From: Nocardioides luteus
Lineage (GTDB): Bacteria; Actinomycetota; Actinomycetes; Propionibacteriales; Nocardioidaceae
NCBI RefSeq assembly: GCF_015752315.1
Contig: NZ_JADOVJ010000001.1
Span: 930,001 to 994,000, forward strand
Reading direction: 5' to 3'
Length of the DNA: 64,000 bases
Below, piece after piece: positions 22,801 to 32,169 of the stretch; position 1 is the first letter of the stretch, and the number at the start of each line of letters is the position of its first letter. A model generated the notes under the pieces. The model ran no database searches. It worked only from the letters and a program-made list of their open reading frames with translations, and was not told the origin of the DNA. The translations under genes were made by a program, and so were the position numbers.

Positions 22801-23781
22801 TCAGTGCCTGGCGAACTGGACCCGGGTCGGCTGCGCGACGTCCGGTTCGAGGGCGATCCCGGTGATGGTCAGCCGCTCACCGTAGATGTCGGTGATCCTG
22901 ATCGCTCTGCCGCAGCCGTTGCCGTCCTCGGCGAGGAAGTAGTTGTAGTCGGTGCGTTGCAGCCTGCGCCAGCCGTTGCTGGTCCGCACCTCGAGCGCGG
23001 CCACCGGGTTGCGGTGGCCGATCGCCTGGATAGCGCACCACCACTGACTGGACCCGTCCTTGTACCGGATCGAGATGGTGCCGGCCTCGGCGGGGCTCAA
23101 CAGCTTCCAGGTGATCGGGATCCGGCCGACGGAGAGATCGGCGAGCTTGGCGAACGCCTGTTGGCTGAGGTCGATCTGCCCGGGTTCGCAGGGCAACGGG
23201 CACTCGTTGGTGATCCGCACCGTGATGGAAGCCCCGTTGGCGGCGCGGACCCGCACGTACGCCCCGCACGCCCTGGCCGTCTCGTAATCGGTGTGGTTCA
23301 TCGCCGCGATCATGAGGTCGTCGGCCGGGCCGAAGAGGCAGGCGCCGTTCCCGTCACCCGCCTCGTAGGCGGTCGCGACGCCCCGGTAACGGACGCCGGG
23401 CTCGATCCGTCCGGCCAACGACCCGGTGGACCCCGCGGACTCAGCGCGAGGGGTGCTCGAGGGCGTGCGCGGCTTGCTGGCGGGCGACGGCTTTCGGGTA
23501 CGGCGGGGCGATGGGGACGGACTCGTGACTGGCGGCTGACTCGATGCGATCGTGGCGTCGGGCGCCGCGGTCGGAGAGTCGGAATCGGCGGGGTCGCTCG
23601 ACTGTGCAGCCGTGGCGGACTCGTCGGTCGCACGCCAGGCGTCCGTGCTGCCCCCGACGAGGAGCGCGGCGGCCAGGCAGACCACAACACTGACGGCCAG
23701 CAGCGTCAGCGGATTATCGATGGTCAGCCGGTGCTTGCGAGGCGGCTCCGACGGGCCGTGATTCGTTGTCCTCATGTCCAT
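22801..23781 (-). CDS. Expansin-like cell-wall-loosening protein (EXLX1 type)
   Basis: The protein has 326 residues. A cytoplasmic basic N-terminus and one membrane segment (about 27-45, LTLLAVSVVVCLAAALLVGG) are followed by a ~70-residue Ser/Pro/Arg linker. A double-psi beta-barrel domain comes next (about 122-215: GDGNGACLFG, HTDYETARACGAYVRV, TNECPLPCEPGQIDLSQQAF), then a CBM63-like domain (DGSSQWWCAIQAIGHRNPVA). The Asp of GQIDLS, the key residue of bacterial expansins, is present. The earlier Asp of bacterial TDxY is Asn, followed by Cys, as in plant-type TNFC. It is anchored, not freely secreted, and precedes the sigma gene. Confidence 0.85.
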   Translation of the reverse strand: MDMRTTNHGPSEPPRKHRLTIDNPLTLLAVSVVVCLAAALLVGGSTDAWRATDESATAAQSSDPADSDSPTAAPDATIASSQPPVTSPSPSPRRTRKPSPASKPRTPSSTPRAESAGSTGSLAGRIEPGVRYRGVATAYEAGDGNGACLFGPADDLMIAAMNHTDYETARACGAYVRVRAANGASITVRITNECPLPCEPGQIDLSQQAFAKLADLSVGRIPITWKLLSPAEAGTISIRYKDGSSQWWCAIQAIGHRNPVAALEVRTSNGWRRLQRTDYNYFLAEDGNGCGRAIRITDIYGERLTITGIALEPDVAQPTRVQFARH

Positions 23782-23854
23782 CCGTTCGGTAGATCGAGTC
23801 GATGTTCACGGCGCAGTTGCCGCCGGAGCCGAAAAGGTTGCCGCCGATCGCCCA

Positions 23855-23890
23855 GTCCCGGGTCGGCCTGCTGGCAGGCCGACCCGGGAC
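23855..23890 (-). terminator. Terminator-like hairpin downstream of GH74 gene
   Basis: A perfect 16-bp stem (GTCCCGGGTCGGCCTG and its complement) with a CTGG loop, 15 bp beyond the GH74 stop on the minus strand. It separates the GH74 transcript from the expansin-sigma operon. Confidence 0.75.
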
Positions 23891-23905
23891 TCGACGGTTG
23901 TGGGG

Positions 23906-26215
23906 TCAGGACGGGTCGCCGTACTGCAGACCGCGTCCGTTGGTGCCGATGTAGACGCGGCCGTAGGTGTCGGGGTCGCCGGTGATGACGCCGACGCTGC
24001 CGATGGCGCCCCACTGGTGGGCGTTGTCGTTGACGCGGAGCCAGGTGGCGCCCTTGTCGGTGGAGCGGAAGACTCCGGTGACGTCCTTGACGGTGCCGAT
24101 CAGGTACAGGGCCTGGTACGAGGCGCCCGGCTTCGCCTTGCCGAAGCCGAGGGCGGAGGCGGACTGCGCGGACTTGAGCGTGCTGAAGCTCCGGCCGCCG
24201 TCGGTGGAGTGCAGCAGTCCCTTGCCGCTGCCGGCGATCCACAGGTCCCCGGCGATGCCGGGCACGGCCGTGAGCCGGCCGGAGGGCAGGTTGCCGGCGC
24301 GGGCGGTGAAGGTCGCGCCGCCGTCGGTGCTGGCGTAGAGCGTGCCACCGGACAGTGAGTAGAAGGTCTTGGCCGAGGAGCGGTCGGCGACGACCACGGC
24401 GTCGGTGCCCAGGCCGCTGACCCTCGACCAGCTCGACCCCTTGTCGGTCGAGCGGTACGGCGCCTGGCCGGCCTGCGTCCAGACGATGGTGGAGCCGTCC
24501 GCCGCGAGCGCGACACGGCCGTCGTCGGCCTCGGCGACCGGCTCCGCCTTGAAGCCGCTCCAGGTGCTGCCGCCGTCGGTGGAGTACGCGCCGTCCTGAT
24601 CGCCGCCGTGGCCGACCCGGACCATCGTCGAGGGCTTGGCCTGGGCGAAGTCGATGTCGGTGCTGTTGGTCATCAACGGGTTCGCCAGCCGCCCAGAGGG
24701 CACCTTCGTCAGGGAGCCGTGGCGGAAGCCGCCCTGGTCGCCCATGGACGTGATGACGCTGGCGCCGCCGGGAGGAGCGATCGCGTCCAGCAGCGAGGTC
24801 TCCTCGAGACCTCGGGCGCCGGAGCTCCAGTGGCTGGTGCCGCCGCTGTCGGAGGCGTTCGCGTCCTTGCTGCGCCAGATGCCGTTGCCGGTGCCGTACA
24901 GCACGTGGCCGGAGCTGAAGGGGTCGATGGCCAGGGCGGTCATCCAGTGCCCGGTGTGGGTGCCGACGTACGGAGCGCCGGAGGCGTTGCGCTTCGACCT
25001 GTCGGCCAGTGCCTTCCAGTGCGCGCCGCCGTCGGTGCTGCGGTAGATCTCGTCCTCGGGCCACCAGCGGTCGAGGGTGGTGACCATCACCGTGGAGGGC
25101 TTGCGCGGGTCGACGGCCAGACCGGAGAACCCGTAGCTGCCCTGCGACGGGGAGATGTTCGTCCACGCCCCGCCCTTCGGCGTGTACTTCCACACCGAGC
25201 CCGCCGTCGCGTCCATCGGGCCGGTGCTGTTGCTGTAGGTCAGGTACAGCGAGCCGTCACCGGAGACCACACCGTGCTGCGGCATCTGGCCGGTGGGCTG
25301 CCCGGCCACGGCCTGCCAGGTGCGGCCGCTGTCCGTGGAGCGGTACAGGGAGGTCGACGAGTCGCCGACGCCGACGTAGATCGTCCTGCTGCCGGCCTTG
25401 CCGTACGTCACGAAGGAGACGCCCGCGCCGCTGCTCGCGCCGTTCTTGACGGGGAACGAGGAGACCTGACGCCAGGTCACGCCGTAGTCGGTGCTGCGCC
25501 ACAGGCCGTTCTTGCGGCTGCCCAGCAGCAGGGTGTCGTGATTGGCCGGGTCGACCGCGAGCCGTTCGCCCGTCCCGCGGCCGTGCTCGTTCGCGCCCAC
25601 CTTGAACGGCAGATCGGTGCGCTTGAAGGTGCGGCCCCGATCCGTGGAGCGCAGGATCGCGCCGTTGCCCGCCCAGTCGTTGGTGTAGGTGCCCGCCATG
25701 AGGTAGAGCCGTTTGGGGGCGACGGGGTCGGTGGCCACCGAGTCGATGCCCAGCAGGTTCCAGTCCTTCTCGCCGACCCAGTCGGTCAGCGGGACCCACC
25801 GCTCGGCCGTGGTGTTCCAGCGGTAGGCGCCGCCCATGTCGGTGCGCGCGTACAGCAGGCCCTTCTCCTTCTGGTTGAACACCAGACCCGTGACGTAACC
25901 GCCGCCCACGACCTGGGCGTTCCTCCACTTGTACGATCCGGACCCAGCCGTCCGGGGCTGGGCCGACGCCACCGGCTCCTGCTGCTGGACGCTGGTGCCC
26001 TCGGCGGTGGAGGCGCCGTCGTCATCGAGCACCGCGCCACTGCGTACGGAGGTCTGCTGCTCGTCGGCGCTGCGCTCGACCGTCGTGGACGGCGAGTCCT
26101 CCTGCGCGAACACGAGGCCTGGCGCGACGACGGCGGGCACGCCGACCAACAGACCGGCGGCGATCCAGCGGCGGCGGTGACGCCCGCGGCGGGCGCGGGG
26201 CGTGGGGTTGTTCAT
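23906..26215 (-). CDS. GH74-type xyloglucanase (secreted, BNR/beta-propeller)
   Basis: This 769-residue secreted enzyme has a basic, Tat-like or Sec signal with hydrophobic core at about 17-37 (RRRWIAAGLLVGVPAVVAPG) and a ~55-residue disordered stretch. Two tandem seven-blade propellers follow, with many Asp-box repeats (RSTDRGRTF, RSTDYGVTW, RSTDSGRTW, RSTDKGATW). GH74 catalytic Asp candidates are Asp126 in ARTDMGGAYRW and the Asp in SMGDQGGFRHG near residue 500. GH74 endo-xyloglucanases cut xyloglucan from plant cell walls. No carbohydrate-binding module is attached. The strong RBS AAGGAG precedes ATG 26,215. A hairpin ends the gene. Confidence 0.9.
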   Translation of the reverse strand: MNNPTPRARRGRHRRRWIAAGLLVGVPAVVAPGLVFAQEDSPSTTVERSADEQQTSVRSGAVLDDDGASTAEGTSVQQQEPVASAQPRTAGSGSYKWRNAQVVGGGYVTGLVFNQKEKGLLYARTDMGGAYRWNTTAERWVPLTDWVGEKDWNLLGIDSVATDPVAPKRLYLMAGTYTNDWAGNGAILRSTDRGRTFKRTDLPFKVGANEHGRGTGERLAVDPANHDTLLLGSRKNGLWRSTDYGVTWRQVSSFPVKNGASSGAGVSFVTYGKAGSRTIYVGVGDSSTSLYRSTDSGRTWQAVAGQPTGQMPQHGVVSGDGSLYLTYSNSTGPMDATAGSVWKYTPKGGAWTNISPSQGSYGFSGLAVDPRKPSTVMVTTLDRWWPEDEIYRSTDGGAHWKALADRSKRNASGAPYVGTHTGHWMTALAIDPFSSGHVLYGTGNGIWRSKDANASDSGGTSHWSSGARGLEETSLLDAIAPPGGASVITSMGDQGGFRHGSLTKVPSGRLANPLMTNSTDIDFAQAKPSTMVRVGHGGDQDGAYSTDGGSTWSGFKAEPVAEADDGRVALAADGSTIVWTQAGQAPYRSTDKGSSWSRVSGLGTDAVVVADRSSAKTFYSLSGGTLYASTDGGATFTARAGNLPSGRLTAVPGIAGDLWIAGSGKGLLHSTDGGRSFSTLKSAQSASALGFGKAKPGASYQALYLIGTVKDVTGVFRSTDKGATWLRVNDNAHQWGAIGSVGVITGDPDTYGRVYIGTNGRGLQYGDPS

Positions 26216-26252
26216 GGGGGACGTACTCCTTGCAGGTCGATCACCGGAGGAA

Positions 26253-26288
26253 GGCGGATCCAGGCGACGAACGTGGCCTGGATCCGCC
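26253..26288 (-). terminator. Hairpin between PHP hydrolase and GH74 genes
   Basis: Perfect 13-bp stem (GGCGGATCCAGGC with its complement) around a 10-nt loop, 87 bp past the PHP gene stop on the minus strand and 38 bp before the GH74 start. It probably ends the PHP transcript. Confidence 0.65.
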
Positions 26289-26374
26289 CTCTAGTGGTCA
26301 CCGGCACTGCAAAGGGTTGCCGCTGGCTGGGAACTTTCTGGTCCGCCCGTGTGGCGAGCGGTGGGGCAGCGGCC

Positions 26375-28036
26375 TCACGTCACGTCGATGAAGATCGGGT
26401 TGGTGTAGAGCCAGGTGTCGGCCCACGGGTCGCCGTCGTTGTCGGGGTGGGAGATCGGACCGGCGGGATCGATGGCGGAGCCGAGGAAGCCGGCGCCGTG
26501 GCGGTTGCCGTCGCTGCCGCGGAGGCGTACGTAGCAGGGCTCGGTGATGCGTCCGAGCGGCATGCGGACGGTGTAGGTGCCGGTCCGGGCACCGGTGTCG
26601 AACTGCTCGATGACGCGGGTGTCGGGCGCACGCCAGGTGTCCCTGTTCGCGACGGCCCCGGTGACGGCGCCTCGGATGACGTCCAGGTGGGCGAGGCGGG
26701 GGACGACCCCGTGCGGGTTGGCGCGCGTCGCGGTTCGTACGACGACCCGGAGCTCGACGCGGGTGCCGCGGTCCACGGCGAGCCGGCCACCGAGCGTGCG
26801 GCTCCGTCCGTCCTGGGCGACGAGGCGGACGTCGAGCGCATCCACGAGGTGACCGTGGTCCACCCAGACACGGCCGCGGCGCAGGCCGTCCATGACGTTG
26901 CGGTAGCCGTGGCGGGTGACGCCGACGTGGGTGCGGCTGAACTCGCCGGGCCAGAAGTCGCTGCCGGGCTGGGGGCTGCCGGTGTCGGTCGGAGACGGCT
27001 TCCAGCCGAGCGAGTCGAAGGTCTCTCCGGGTGGCATGTCGCCGTCGCGCCAGGTGTCCCAGATCGTGCGGTGGTTGTCGGAGTTCGACGTGACCGAGAA
27101 CAGGGTGCCCTCGGCGAGCAGGGCGTCCCAGAGCCCGCCGACGGTGGCGGTCATCCAGTCGAAGCCGCCGAAGGTCCGGTACGCCTCGACGGGGTATCCG
27201 GGGAAGGAGTCGGTCCGGGGCGCGTTGCTGTACTCACCACGCTGGGCGCGGGTGCTTCCCCGGTAGGCCACCCACGCGGGGTCGGCGTCCCCCTGTGCGC
27301 CGGGCGCGCCTTCCATGCCGATGCAGATCCCGGCCGCGGCGTCGCGCCAGGCGCGTAGCTCGTGCGGGGAGTCGATGCCCAGCCGCGAGGGGTGGTTGGC
27401 CAGCACCAGTACGTCGTCGACGTACCTCTCGCTCTTCCTGGCCGCGAGCCAACGCAGCGCCGCGACCGCACGTGCCTCGTTCTCGGGGAGGTCGGCCGAC
27501 CAGCCGTTGAGCTTGCCGTCCCACTGCTGCTCGAACGCCCGCAGCAGGTCGACCTCGTGCGGACCGGGCGCGACCATGACGGTGCCGTGCTCGGCGGCAG
27601 GGATGTACCACTCCAGGCCCTGGAAGATCAGCTGCCGCGGGTTGCGCTCACGGGCCGCGATGATCTCGGCATGCTCGGCCGCCGCGCCCTTGTCGGCATG
27701 CCCATGGTTGCTGTGCTCGGTGAAGACCATCCAGTCCAGCCCGAACTCGGCACCCTTGCGCGCCAACTGGTCGAAGTCGTACTTGGCGTCGTGGCTGTAG
27801 CGGGTGTGCACATGGTGGTCACCGACGAGCCAGGCGAGGGCGGGATCTGTCGGTGCCGCCGACGTGGCCGCCGCTGCGCCCGGTGCAGCGTGGGCGCCGA
27901 CGGCGAGTGCGAGTCCGCCGGCCATGCCGAGGCCCAGGAACGTACGCCGCGAAGCGCCCTGCGCGTCCAGCGAGGAGGAGGGGATCGAGGGGTCCGCCCA
28001 GCGGGGCAGATGGGTGGCGCGGAAGGGTGCGGGCAT
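26375..28036 (-). CDS. Secreted PHP-domain phosphoesterase-like protein (Tat substrate)
   Basis: The protein has 553 residues from ATG 28,036, which has GGAG upstream. A twin-arginine signal SRRTFLGLGMAGGLALAVGA is followed by an Ala-rich cleavage region. The PHP domain has GDHHVHTRYSHD, MVFTEHSNHGH, GLEWYIPAAEHGTV, LANHPSR and SNSDNH metal-ligand motifs. A C-terminal beta-rich extension (about 430-553) carries RHGYRNVMDGLRRGRVWVDH. Secreted PHP proteins of this kind are thought to be phosphatases, but substrates are unknown. It lies between the xyloglucanase and the acid phosphatase in the same direction, with hairpins on both sides. Confidence 0.82.
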   Translation of the reverse strand: MPAPFRATHLPRWADPSIPSSSLDAQGASRRTFLGLGMAGGLALAVGAHAAPGAAAATSAAPTDPALAWLVGDHHVHTRYSHDAKYDFDQLARKGAEFGLDWMVFTEHSNHGHADKGAAAEHAEIIAARERNPRQLIFQGLEWYIPAAEHGTVMVAPGPHEVDLLRAFEQQWDGKLNGWSADLPENEARAVAALRWLAARKSERYVDDVLVLANHPSRLGIDSPHELRAWRDAAAGICIGMEGAPGAQGDADPAWVAYRGSTRAQRGEYSNAPRTDSFPGYPVEAYRTFGGFDWMTATVGGLWDALLAEGTLFSVTSNSDNHRTIWDTWRDGDMPPGETFDSLGWKPSPTDTGSPQPGSDFWPGEFSRTHVGVTRHGYRNVMDGLRRGRVWVDHGHLVDALDVRLVAQDGRSRTLGGRLAVDRGTRVELRVVVRTATRANPHGVVPRLAHLDVIRGAVTGAVANRDTWRAPDTRVIEQFDTGARTGTYTVRMPLGRITEPCYVRLRGSDGNRHGAGFLGSAIDPAGPISHPDNDGDPWADTWLYTNPIFIDVT

Positions 28037-28172
28037 GAGGGTGCTCCTGGGGGTGAGGAATGTCGGAGACACGCTCTCCCACACAGTCGTCACCTGCGTG
28101 AACACCGTGCAGCCGGGCAGGGTCATACCTCCGGTACGAGCGAGATGTGTCTGCGTCCCCAGACGAACAGAC

Positions 28173-28203
28173 GGCCCGCCCACCCGTGACGGGTGAGCGG
28201 GCC
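28173..28203 (-). terminator. Hairpin downstream of HAD acid phosphatase
   Basis: Stem GGCCCGC/GCGGGCC plus CACCC/GGGTG with a small bulge and 5-nt loop. It lies 34 bp beyond the acid phosphatase stop on the minus strand. Confidence 0.65.
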
Positions 28204-28237
28204 GCTACGTGATGTGCGCTCTGCCGTGGCGAGGCGG

Positions 28238-29029
28238 TCAGGGGAGCTGGAGCGGCTCGTCCCAGGCCTTCAGCGGCGACTTGCGCCAGCTGCCGTAGGT
28301 CGCGTTGGGGAACATGACCCAGTCGCGGCCGAAGTGGCCGGCGTACCGGGCGACGAGCTCGGCCTGCCGGTCGGGGGTCGCGCCGTCGAAGGCCTCGTGG
28401 AAGTCGGGCAGGCTGTCGCCCAGGAGCAGCACGACATCGTGGTCGGCCGCCGCGACCTGGCGCCGCTGCTCCTTCGTCGGGCCGTAGAGCAGCACCTGCT
28501 CCGAGGTGACCTGGGGCAGGCCGAGCTCGCGCAGCGTGGCCATCGTCGAGGCCTTGTTCTCCTCGAACCGGTCGGAGATGTAGTAGATCGCCACGTGGTG
28601 CCGGTCGGCGTACCGGAAGAAGTCGGCCGCGCCCGGCGTCAGGGTGGGGTGCCCCTTGACCTCCCAGTCCGACCAGGTGTCCCAGGTCGTGTAGGTGTGG
28701 CAGGCCTCGAGGTCGCGGGCGAGCAGCGGGCTGTTGTCGAGGACCGTCTCGTCGAGGTCGGTGACGACGGCGAGGTCGCGGTCGGAGTGGTGATCGGCGA
28801 TCGCCTTGCGCAGGCGGTCCTTCGCGATGCTCCACGACTGGAGCTGGGCCGCGGCGGCGTGCGCCGACTGCTGGTAGCGGATGCCCATCGCGTACTCACG
28901 CACGGGACAGCCGTCCTCGGCCGTGGTCGCGCTCGTGGTCGCGGCCGAAGACCCGGTCGGGGAGAGCACGGTCAGCGACAGGACGGCCGCGCCGGCGAAC
29001 AGGGCCGCCGTCAGGGATGCGATTCTCAA
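28238..29029 (-). CDS. Secreted HAD acid phosphatase (class B / e(P4)-like)
   Basis: The enzyme has 263 residues from a TTG start at 29,029, chosen because AGGAGG lies 5 nt upstream. ATG starts further out lack an RBS and run through the hairpin. The signal is LRIASLTAALFAGAAVLSLT. HAD motifs are DLDETVLDN (motif I, DxDxT), YYISDR (motif II) and LLLGDSLPDF (motif IV). This is the secreted non-specific acid phosphatase family, which can release phosphate from nucleotides or phosphocholine. Its position just downstream of the betaine importer makes phosphocholine a reasonable substrate, but this is inference. Confidence 0.85.
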   Translation of the reverse strand: MRIASLTAALFAGAAVLSLTVLSPTGSSAATTSATTAEDGCPVREYAMGIRYQQSAHAAAAQLQSWSIAKDRLRKAIADHHSDRDLAVVTDLDETVLDNSPLLARDLEACHTYTTWDTWSDWEVKGHPTLTPGAADFFRYADRHHVAIYYISDRFEENKASTMATLRELGLPQVTSEQVLLYGPTKEQRRQVAAADHDVVLLLGDSLPDFHEAFDGATPDRQAELVARYAGHFGRDWVMFPNATYGSWRKSPLKAWDEPLQLP

Positions 29030-29071
29030 GGTTCCTCCTGGTGGGTGACGGGTGATGCGTTCGGGTACGCG

Positions 29072-29104
29072 ACGGCCCGGCCACCACACGGGTGGCCGGG
29101 CCGT
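29072..29104 (-). terminator. Terminator of the betaine uptake operon
   Basis: A perfect 14-bp stem (ACGGCCCGGCCACC and its complement) with a 5-nt loop, 12 bp after the stop of the substrate-binding protein gene on the minus strand. Confidence 0.8.
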
Positions 29105-29115
29105 CGTTCGGGCGG

Positions 29116-30111
29116 TCAGTCCTTCAGCCAGGCGTCCACCTTGTCGGGGTTGTCCTCGACCCACTTCTTGGCAGCCTCTTCGGGGTCCATCTGGTCCGTG
29201 GAGATGTATTTCGCGACGAGGTTCTGGTCGTCATTGGTCCAGGTGAAGTTCTTCACCAGGTCGACCGAGGAGGAGTCCGACTCGGCCCACGAGGTGGAGA
29301 CGACCTTCTTCAGCTCCGTCTCGGGATAGTCGCAGGCGACCTCGGCCGGGACGTCCTGGCAACCCTCGGTGTACGGCGGCAGCTTGACGGCCTTCAGCGG
29401 CACCTCGGCGAAGAGCCCCTGCGGCTCGTAGAAGTACCCGATCAGGAACTCCTTGTCCGCCTCGGCCTTCTTGAACGCCTGGATGGACGCTGCCTCCGAG
29501 CCGGAGAAGACCACCTTGAAGTTCAGGTCCAGGTTGTTGACGATCGCCTCGTCGAACTGGACGTACGACGGGTCCGCTCCCAGGAACTGGCCCTTGCCGT
29601 CCGACTCCGAGGTGGCGAACTGCTTGGCGTACTTGTTCAGGTTCTTGTAGTCGAGGATGTCGGGGTGCGCCTCGGCCAGCCACGGCGGGACGTACCAGTG
29701 GATGATCCCCTGGTTGCCGTTGGGGCCGAAGTCGGTGGCGCTGCCGTCGCCGCCCTTGTCCTCGACGAACTTCTTCTCGAGGTCCGGGTGGCCCCAGTCC
29801 TCGATCACGACGTCGACGTCACCGGTGCCGAAGCCCTGCCAGGAGACGTCCTCCTTGAGCTCCTTGTAGTCCACCTTGCAGCCGAGCTCGGTCTCGGCGA
29901 CGTGGCCGACGACGTAAGCGCTCGCCTCGTAGCCGACCCACGGGTTGACGGCCATGTTCAGGTCGCCGCAGTTCCCGGCGTCGGCCGCCTTCTTCTCGTT
30001 CTCTCTCGTCTGGTCGGCGATCGATCCCGAGCCGCACGCCGAGATGGCCAGGACTGAGCACGACAGCATCGCTGCCAGGCCGGCGGCCCTACTACTTCTG
30101 GACAACTTCAC
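29116..30111 (-). CDS. Glycine betaine/choline ABC importer, substrate-binding lipoprotein
   Basis: The lipoprotein is 331 residues, with signal RAAGLAAMLSCSVLAISAC and the lipobox Cys followed by GSGSI. It belongs to the ProX/OpuAC family of betaine-binding proteins: NPWVGYEASAYVVGH (the usual aromatic-rich ligand loop), WGHPDLEKKF, GIIHWYVPPW. Trp and Tyr side chains in these loops normally form the aromatic cage for quaternary ammonium compounds. It follows the permease gene by 60 bp and is the last gene before a terminator. Ligand choice between glycine betaine, choline and proline betaine cannot be told from sequence. Confidence 0.88.
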   Translation of the reverse strand: MKLSRSSRAAGLAAMLSCSVLAISACGSGSIADQTRENEKKAADAGNCGDLNMAVNPWVGYEASAYVVGHVAETELGCKVDYKELKEDVSWQGFGTGDVDVVIEDWGHPDLEKKFVEDKGGDGSATDFGPNGNQGIIHWYVPPWLAEAHPDILDYKNLNKYAKQFATSESDGKGQFLGADPSYVQFDEAIVNNLDLNFKVVFSGSEAASIQAFKKAEADKEFLIGYFYEPQGLFAEVPLKAVKLPPYTEGCQDVPAEVACDYPETELKKVVSTSWAESDSSSVDLVKNFTWTNDDQNLVAKYISTDQMDPEEAAKKWVEDNPDKVDAWLKD

Positions 30112-30171
30112 TTCGTTCCTCCATGGATTGGTGATGGGCGCTCTTGCGGTTGCTCGAGGCGGTGGCGCAGC

Positions 30172-32169
30172 TCAGCGCGTGGGCTGGCTTCTTTCGGCCG
30201 CAGCCCGGGTGATGCGGTCGATCATGATCCCGAGGAGGACGATGGTCAGGCCGGCTGCGGCGCCCTTGCCCCACTCCTCCGAGCGGGAGAAGCCGAGGAC
30301 GACGTCGTACCCGAGCGCACCGGCTCCGACCATGCCGCCGATGACCGCCATCGCCAGCACGTAGAGCAGTCCCTGGTTCGCGGCCAGTACGAGGGAGCCG
30401 CGAGCCATGGGCAGCTGCACCTTGGTGATCTCCTGCCACGTGGTCGCGCCCGTCGAGCGGGACGCTTCGATCGTGTTCGGCGAGACGCCCTTCACGCCGT
30501 CCGCGACCAGCTTGATCGCCGCGGGCGCGGCGTACACGATGCCGGCCACGATCGCGGTGAAGCGGGTCGGCCCGAACAGCGCAAGCACCGGGATCAGGTA
30601 CACGAACGGCGGGATCGTCTGCCCAGCGTCGAGGAGCGGCCTGAGGATCAGGTCGACGCCGCGGCGGCGGGCCATCCAGACGCCGAGCACCAGCGCCAGC
30701 ACCATCACCATCAGGGTGGCCACCAGCGTCATGTTGAGCGTGATCATGGCGTCGTGCCAGAGGTCGAGGTACCAGATGCCGGCCAGGCAGACCACCGCGG
30801 AGAGAGACGCGCGGAGCCCGCCGACGATCCAGGCCAGGGCGAGGATCGCGACCCCGGTGAGCCACCACGGCGATTCGGCGAGCAGCGACTGCATCGGGTT
30901 CAGGAGCAGGTCGCTCGTCACGTTCTTCACGGCTTCGGTGAAGCCGCCGAAGGTGGCCGTCACCCAGCCCACGAAGCTGTCGACCCGCTCCGACAGCCAC
31001 GGGCCCCACGTCGTCGCGGGGAACTCCGCAGCCCAGCCGTAGGTGCGGGAGAGGTAGACCAGCACGAGCGCGACGAGGGCACTGGCTCCGAGTACGACGC
31101 GGCGCAGGGTCGCCCCGCCGCCTCCACCGCGCGCCACCAGCTCACTGCGCTCACTGGCAGCGGTCGTGGTGCGGTCGAGCATCACGGCCATCACCACGAT
31201 CAGCATGCCGGGCACGAACGCGTTCCCGACGTTGTTCTTGACCAGCGCGTCGAGCACCGGCTTGCCGAGCCCGGGGCCGTCCACGTACGACGCGATGGTG
31301 GCCATCGAGAGCGCCGCCATGATGGTCTGGTTCAGGCCCACCACGATGGTCTTGCGGGCCATCGGCAGCTGCACCTTGAGCAGCCGCTGCACGGCGGTCT
31401 GTCCGGCGGCGTCGGTGGCCTCGATGGTCGTCTCCGGCACCGACCGGATGCCGTAGCCGGCGATCCTGATGATCGGAGGCAGCGCGTACACCAGGGTGGC
31501 GACGACGGCGGCCGAGGCGCCGATGCCGAAGAACAGCACGATCGGCAGCAGATAGACGAAGGTCGGCATGGTCTGCATGAGGTCGAGCAGATTGGACAGC
31601 ACCGTGTTCGCGGCCTTGCTGGTGCCTACCCACACGGCGAGCGGCAATCCGATGATCACGGAGGCGGCGACCGCGACGAACGTGACGATCAGCAGGTCCA
31701 TCGAGTCCGACCAGTAGCCGAACATGCCGAACGAGAGAAAGGAGAGGCCGACCAGGACGGCGGTCCGCCAGCCGGCGATCGCCAGAGCCACCCATGCCGC
31801 GAGGGCGGTGACGCCGAGCCAACCGATCTGCGGCACCGGTCGCGGGAAGTCCGGAACGGACACCAGGCGCTGCAGCCAGTCGACCGCGCTGGTGAACGAC
31901 TCGCCGAGCTGGTAGGTGAGCTGGATCACCGGGTTGGTGTCGCGGCTGCCCAGGACGCTGTCGCGGAAACCGGTCAGTGCGTCGTGCAGGTCGGTGTGCT
32001 CGCGACCGGGAAGCACCAGGGTGTCCTGGCCCTTGGTGACCGCCCAGATGGCTATCCACACCACGAGGACACCGAGCCCGAGGGTCCAACGGGGCAGTCG
32101 GAACCGCTGCTTCTCGGGAGGGGGACCGGACGACCCGACGGGGACCGGGCGTTCGGCCACCGCAGTCAT
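30172..32169 (-). CDS. Betaine ABC importer permease, two ProW-like domains fused
   Basis: This 665-residue protein starts at ATG 32,169, overlapping the ATPase gene stop (ATGA). It has two permease halves of about 300 residues. Each carries a cytoplasmic EAA loop, [20 protein letters not shown] and [20 protein letters not shown], the interface with the ATPase. Usual ProW/OpuAB subunits are single and dimerise, so this is a covalent dimer with a long N-terminal helix region. The two halves are clearly related, suggesting tandem duplication and fusion. It should pair with the ATPase and binding lipoprotein encoded on either side. Confidence 0.88.
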   Translation of the reverse strand: MTAVAERPVPVGSSGPPPEKQRFRLPRWTLGLGVLVVWIAIWAVTKGQDTLVLPGREHTDLHDALTGFRDSVLGSRDTNPVIQLTYQLGESFTSAVDWLQRLVSVPDFPRPVPQIGWLGVTALAAWVALAIAGWRTAVLVGLSFLSFGMFGYWSDSMDLLIVTFVAVAASVIIGLPLAVWVGTSKAANTVLSNLLDLMQTMPTFVYLLPIVLFFGIGASAAVVATLVYALPPIIRIAGYGIRSVPETTIEATDAAGQTAVQRLLKVQLPMARKTIVVGLNQTIMAALSMATIASYVDGPGLGKPVLDALVKNNVGNAFVPGMLIVVMAVMLDRTTTAASERSELVARGGGGGATLRRVVLGASALVALVLVYLSRTYGWAAEFPATTWGPWLSERVDSFVGWVTATFGGFTEAVKNVTSDLLLNPMQSLLAESPWWLTGVAILALAWIVGGLRASLSAVVCLAGIWYLDLWHDAMITLNMTLVATLMVMVLALVLGVWMARRRGVDLILRPLLDAGQTIPPFVYLIPVLALFGPTRFTAIVAGIVYAAPAAIKLVADGVKGVSPNTIEASRSTGATTWQEITKVQLPMARGSLVLAANQGLLYVLAMAVIGGMVGAGALGYDVVLGFSRSEEWGKGAAAGLTIVLLGIMIDRITRAAAERSQPTR

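Noticed and set aside
23782..23854. Two GGCGGCAAC repeats on the minus strand before the expansin gene, as a possible operator or decayed coding piece
   Set aside because: They lie in a short stretch that could be read as a peptide but has no start or stop of its own; no support beyond the repeat.
24608..27358. 916-codon open frame on the plus strand opposite the GH74 and PHP genes
   Set aside because: Antisense to two clear secreted enzymes; no RBS, no family motifs, biased composition.
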